DNA from: an uncultured Alphaproteobacteria bacterium
GTDB taxonomy: Bacteria; Pseudomonadota; Alphaproteobacteria; HIMB59
DNA length: 64,000 bases
Reading direction: 5' to 3'
Assembly (NCBI GenBank): GCA_902613185.1
Contig: CACMGP010000001.1
Span: 577,674-641,673, forward strand
Of the stretch, positions 61,360 to 64,000 are shown one piece after another. Position 1 is the first letter of the stretch. Each line of letters starts with the position of its first letter. A program made the position numbers and the translations under genes. Below the pieces are notes generated by a model. The model saw only the letters and a list, made by a program, of their open reading frames with translations. It did no database searches and had not been told where the DNA came from.

Positions 61360-63901
61360 TTATATTTTTTAATTGGTCAAAAGGATTATTAAATAATTTT
61401 TTTGGTGAGGGCTTTTTTACTTTTTTTGATGGTTTTTTCAATACTTTTTTGTTTTTATTTTGTTTTAATTCTAATGTTTTATTTGCATTAATTTTTTTAG
61501 AAATAATTAAATCATTTTCTGCTATCTCTTGAATATTAAAAGATCTATTTTTTAAAATACTAATTAGTTTATCTTTTTTAATCCCCAAAAGATTAGATAA
61601 ATCCATAGGAAGTGAGAATGGGCCCCTATTTTCTCTTTTGAATAATTGTTTTTCAAATTCGTTAAAAATATCAAGTCTGATTAGTAAGTCATTTTTGGAA
61701 ATAAATCCCAAGAAAGTTAATAGTTCTTCATTTAACTTATTTTGAATATTAAGAGTTGCATTGCCATCTTTTGGTATATATTCATCAATATTTAAACATT
61801 CATTATTATACAAATTCCATAAATTAAACTTTAACTTCATGTATTCTGGTCTTATTAATTCAGAATTAAATATAACATTCTTTCCTAATCTAAAATTTAG
61901 TGAATGAATTTCTTTTCTTTGTGTTTCATCAATTAATTTAAATTCATCTAATATATTTACTTGGTAAAGATTGTATTGGCTTTCTATGATCTTAAAAATA
62001 AAACTTCTTTCCTCAGGTTTTGAATTAAATTTTTTTAGTTTGTCCGATAAATCCAGTTTTGAGAGATAAGTATCTTCGAACCATTTTTGAATTTTATCCT
62101 GAATTTTTTTAATGTGATCAGGTGATACTAGCAAGTCATCTAAGATTGGTTCTAAAATAGGATGAATAATATCACTGCCTTTTTTAAATATTGCTACATT
62201 TGCATCCCCCCATTTAATATATAAATTTTGGAAATTTCCATTCTCATCTACTTTTGAATCGATTTTCAAGCTTTCATTCGGTGCTGCTATAAAATTATCA
62301 ACGTTAAGAGACATATTTGGGAAAATTTGTTCTTTAATTATTTTGTGGTAGTTGTTATTTAAAATATCTTTATATTTTTCATCAAAAAAGATTTTAAAAC
62401 CTTTTATAACTCCTATTTTTTCATCTTTTATCATAACATATCTATTATCGGTTAAAGATATATTTTTTTCACTAATATTTAAATTTTGTATCATTTCACT
62501 TTTATTTTTGTCGACAAATTTTTGCATTAAGCTTAAATGTATCTCCTCAGACAGTTTGTTTTCAATATTTTTAACAGTTTCAACCCAAATAGAGTTACTT
62601 ATCCATTGTTTCTGGTTAGTTATGTATAGCCAGGTTCTTGTTTCATTTAAGTTGTATATTAGGTCGTCAATGCTACCGTTGTAATTCTGTAAGTAAGAAA
62701 TTTCTTTTTCTAAAAATTTATCACTAAATACCCATTGATTTTTTATGAGTTCATTAAATATTTTTGTTAGCAATTCGACATGTTTTTCATCTGAAATATT
62801 TTGATAATCTGGTATTCGACAAACATCCCATAATTGTTTTAAAATTTCAGGATTATTAAATTTAAAATTTTTTTTATTATCTTTTAGAAACCTAGATAAA
62901 AATTTTTGATCCCCAGCATCTTTTTTAAGAATTAATCGGTGGTTATCAGGTTTCTTTTTTAGAGAGTTTACTAATTCATATTCAGACATAAACGATAAAA
63001 GATGATTTCTCCAAAATATTTTTTTAACAGGTTCGAATTTATTTGCTTGAATATTTTCTATTGACTTTAGATTTGTAAATTTAGCTCCAAGAGTGCTTCC
63101 GAAATAACCAGATTTTGTATAGCGACCTGCTCTTCCTGCTATTTGACCAATTTCCATATCATTCAAAGGTCGAACATATTTTCCATCAAACTTTTCAAGA
63201 CTAGAGAAATAGACTTGGTTAATATCCAGATTCAAGCCCATTCCTATAGCATCAGTGGCTACAATATAATCGACTTCTCCATCCTCATATAATTTAACTT
63301 GGGAGTTTCTTGTTTTGGGACTTAGTGCACCAGCAACAAGTGCCACACCTCCTTTTAAGCTTCTTATTTGTTCAGCTATTTCGTAAAGTCCTATTAAGTT
63401 AAAAGCAATAATTGCTGATCTGGGTTTTACATTTTGAATCTTTTTATGACCTATAAAATTTAATTCTGAAAACCTATTTTTAAAAATTATTTTTGCTTCG
63501 GGAATTAATTCTCTAATAATCTCTTCCATTGTAAGAGAACCAAGGAAAATAGTTTTTTGTTCTCCACGAGAATATAAAAGTCTTTGAGTAAAAATATGTC
63601 CTCTTTCATAATCAGAGGCTAATTGAATTTCATCTACGCAAACAAATTCAAAAAAATCGTCTGGCATTGATTCGACTGTACAAAAAAAATATTTCGCATT
63701 TGAGGGGATTATTTTTTCTTCTCCAGTTATTAATGCAATTTGATTTATTGGATAAAGTTTGCATGCTTTGTCATAATTTTCTCTAGCTAAAAGCCTTAAA
63801 GGGAAACCAAAAACACCGTTTTTAAAGGAAAACATTTGTTCAAAAGCAAAAAATGTTTTTCCAGTGTTAGTTGGGCCTAAAATTATTTCAATTTGATTCA
63901 T
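61349..63901 (-). CDS. Suv3-like DExH RNA helicase
   Basis: A superfamily 2 helicase of 850 residues resembling mitochondrial Suv3/MgpS helicases. Motif I is LGPTNTGKTFFAFEQM; motif II DEIQ in CVDEIQLASDYERGHIF; motif VI QIAGRAGRYTKSGY. The central SUV3-like C region follows, and the C-terminus is a Lys-rich tail (NKKVLKKPSKKVKKPSPKK). In alphaproteobacteria such proteins are thought to take part in RNA decay. It leads the operon helicase-terB-fdxA-carD; in many relatives an S4-domain gene occupies the second position. Confidence 0.86.
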   Translation of the reverse strand: MNQIEIILGPTNTGKTFFAFEQMFSFKNGVFGFPLRLLARENYDKACKLYPINQIALITGEEKIIPSNAKYFFCTVESMPDDFFEFVCVDEIQLASDYERGHIFTQRLLYSRGEQKTIFLGSLTMEEIIRELIPEAKIIFKNRFSELNFIGHKKIQNVKPRSAIIAFNLIGLYEIAEQIRSLKGGVALVAGALSPKTRNSQVKLYEDGEVDYIVATDAIGMGLNLDINQVYFSSLEKFDGKYVRPLNDMEIGQIAGRAGRYTKSGYFGSTLGAKFTNLKSIENIQANKFEPVKKIFWRNHLLSFMSEYELVNSLKKKPDNHRLILKKDAGDQKFLSRFLKDNKKNFKFNNPEILKQLWDVCRIPDYQNISDEKHVELLTKIFNELIKNQWVFSDKFLEKEISYLQNYNGSIDDLIYNLNETRTWLYITNQKQWISNSIWVETVKNIENKLSEEIHLSLMQKFVDKNKSEMIQNLNISEKNISLTDNRYVMIKDEKIGVIKGFKIFFDEKYKDILNNNYHKIIKEQIFPNMSLNVDNFIAAPNESLKIDSKVDENGNFQNLYIKWGDANVAIFKKGSDIIHPILEPILDDLLVSPDHIKKIQDKIQKWFEDTYLSKLDLSDKLKKFNSKPEERSFIFKIIESQYNLYQVNILDEFKLIDETQRKEIHSLNFRLGKNVIFNSELIRPEYMKLKFNLWNLYNNECLNIDEYIPKDGNATLNIQNKLNEELLTFLGFISKNDLLIRLDIFNEFEKQLFKRENRGPFSLPMDLSNLLGIKKDKLISILKNRSFNIQEIAENDLIISKKINANKTLELKQNKNKKVLKKPSKKVKKPSPKKLFNNPFDQLKNINVK

Positions 63902-64000
63902 TCAATGAAAAGAAGTTACCATAAATAAAATGTTGACTTAATTAAATACTTTCTTAAGTTTTTTTTAAGAAAATGAATATTATTAGATATTCGTTTTATA

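Overview
The window is an AT-rich (roughly 30% G+C by eye), gene-dense bacterial chromosome segment with very short spacers and many 1-20 bp gene overlaps. The gene content is alphaproteobacterial: GcrA, a FYDLN-acid protein, an IalB family protein, CarD beside an FdxA-type ferredoxin and a Suv3-like helicase, the ffh-rpsP-rimM-trmD-rplS-leuCDB-asd run, and sdhCDAB-mdh-sucAB. Low G+C, compaction, a TRAP transporter and several DMT exporters suggest a streamlined marine lineage (SAR11/HIMB59-like). The exact clade is inference; no rRNA is present.

Layout. 1-4365 (minus): def (partial), recR, ybaB, dnaX, the SRP RNA gene ffs directly in front of dnaX, pheA, kdsB. 4426-10319: a membrane-anchored cytochrome c, an AmpG-like permease, IalB, a metallophosphoesterase, a DMT permease, small unknown proteins and an SprT-like protease. 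10320-15319: glycerol-3-phosphate metabolism (gpsA, glpD, glpK) and a LysR regulator. 15373-26190: a TCA block (acnA, sucB, sucA, mdh, sdhB, sdhA, sdhD, sdhC) without sucCD or lpd. 26191-29564: a control region carrying an 86-bp palindromic element bracketed by TCAAT, then a TakP-like TRAP transporter split over both strands. 29598-34520: a DMT permease, thiolase, acetoacetyl-CoA synthetase, YbgC thioesterase and three tiny genes.

34562-40583 is the most accessory-looking stretch: two tandem secreted heparin-lyase-like proteins with a visible duplication scar, tRNA-Arg(UCG), a transglutaminase-like protein lacking the catalytic Cys, a double PAP2 lipid phosphatase and a GT-C-like membrane protein. 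40584-45384: an attenuator-like leader, a class III aminotransferase, a quinone oxidoreductase, hsp20 behind a sigma-32-type promoter and a thermometer-like leader, sodB and a pyridoxal kinase. 45362-53423 is the translation/leucine superoperon. 53515-58042: dapF, mtaB, ftsY, yciB, pgk. 58144-63901: gcrA, tRNA-Arg(CCU), recX, rpmF, FYDLN protein and the carD/fdxA/terB/helicase operon.

All three core SRP parts (ffs, ffh, ftsY) lie in the window. The TRAP system, acetoacetate activation and TCA genes together suggest a cell living on small organic acids. No CRISPR array, transposase, integrase or phage gene was seen. The best leads for something undescribed are the palindromic element between sdh and the TRAP operon, the leaders of hsp20 and the aminotransferase, the duplicated lyases, and the OdhB that lacks an E3-binding domain.
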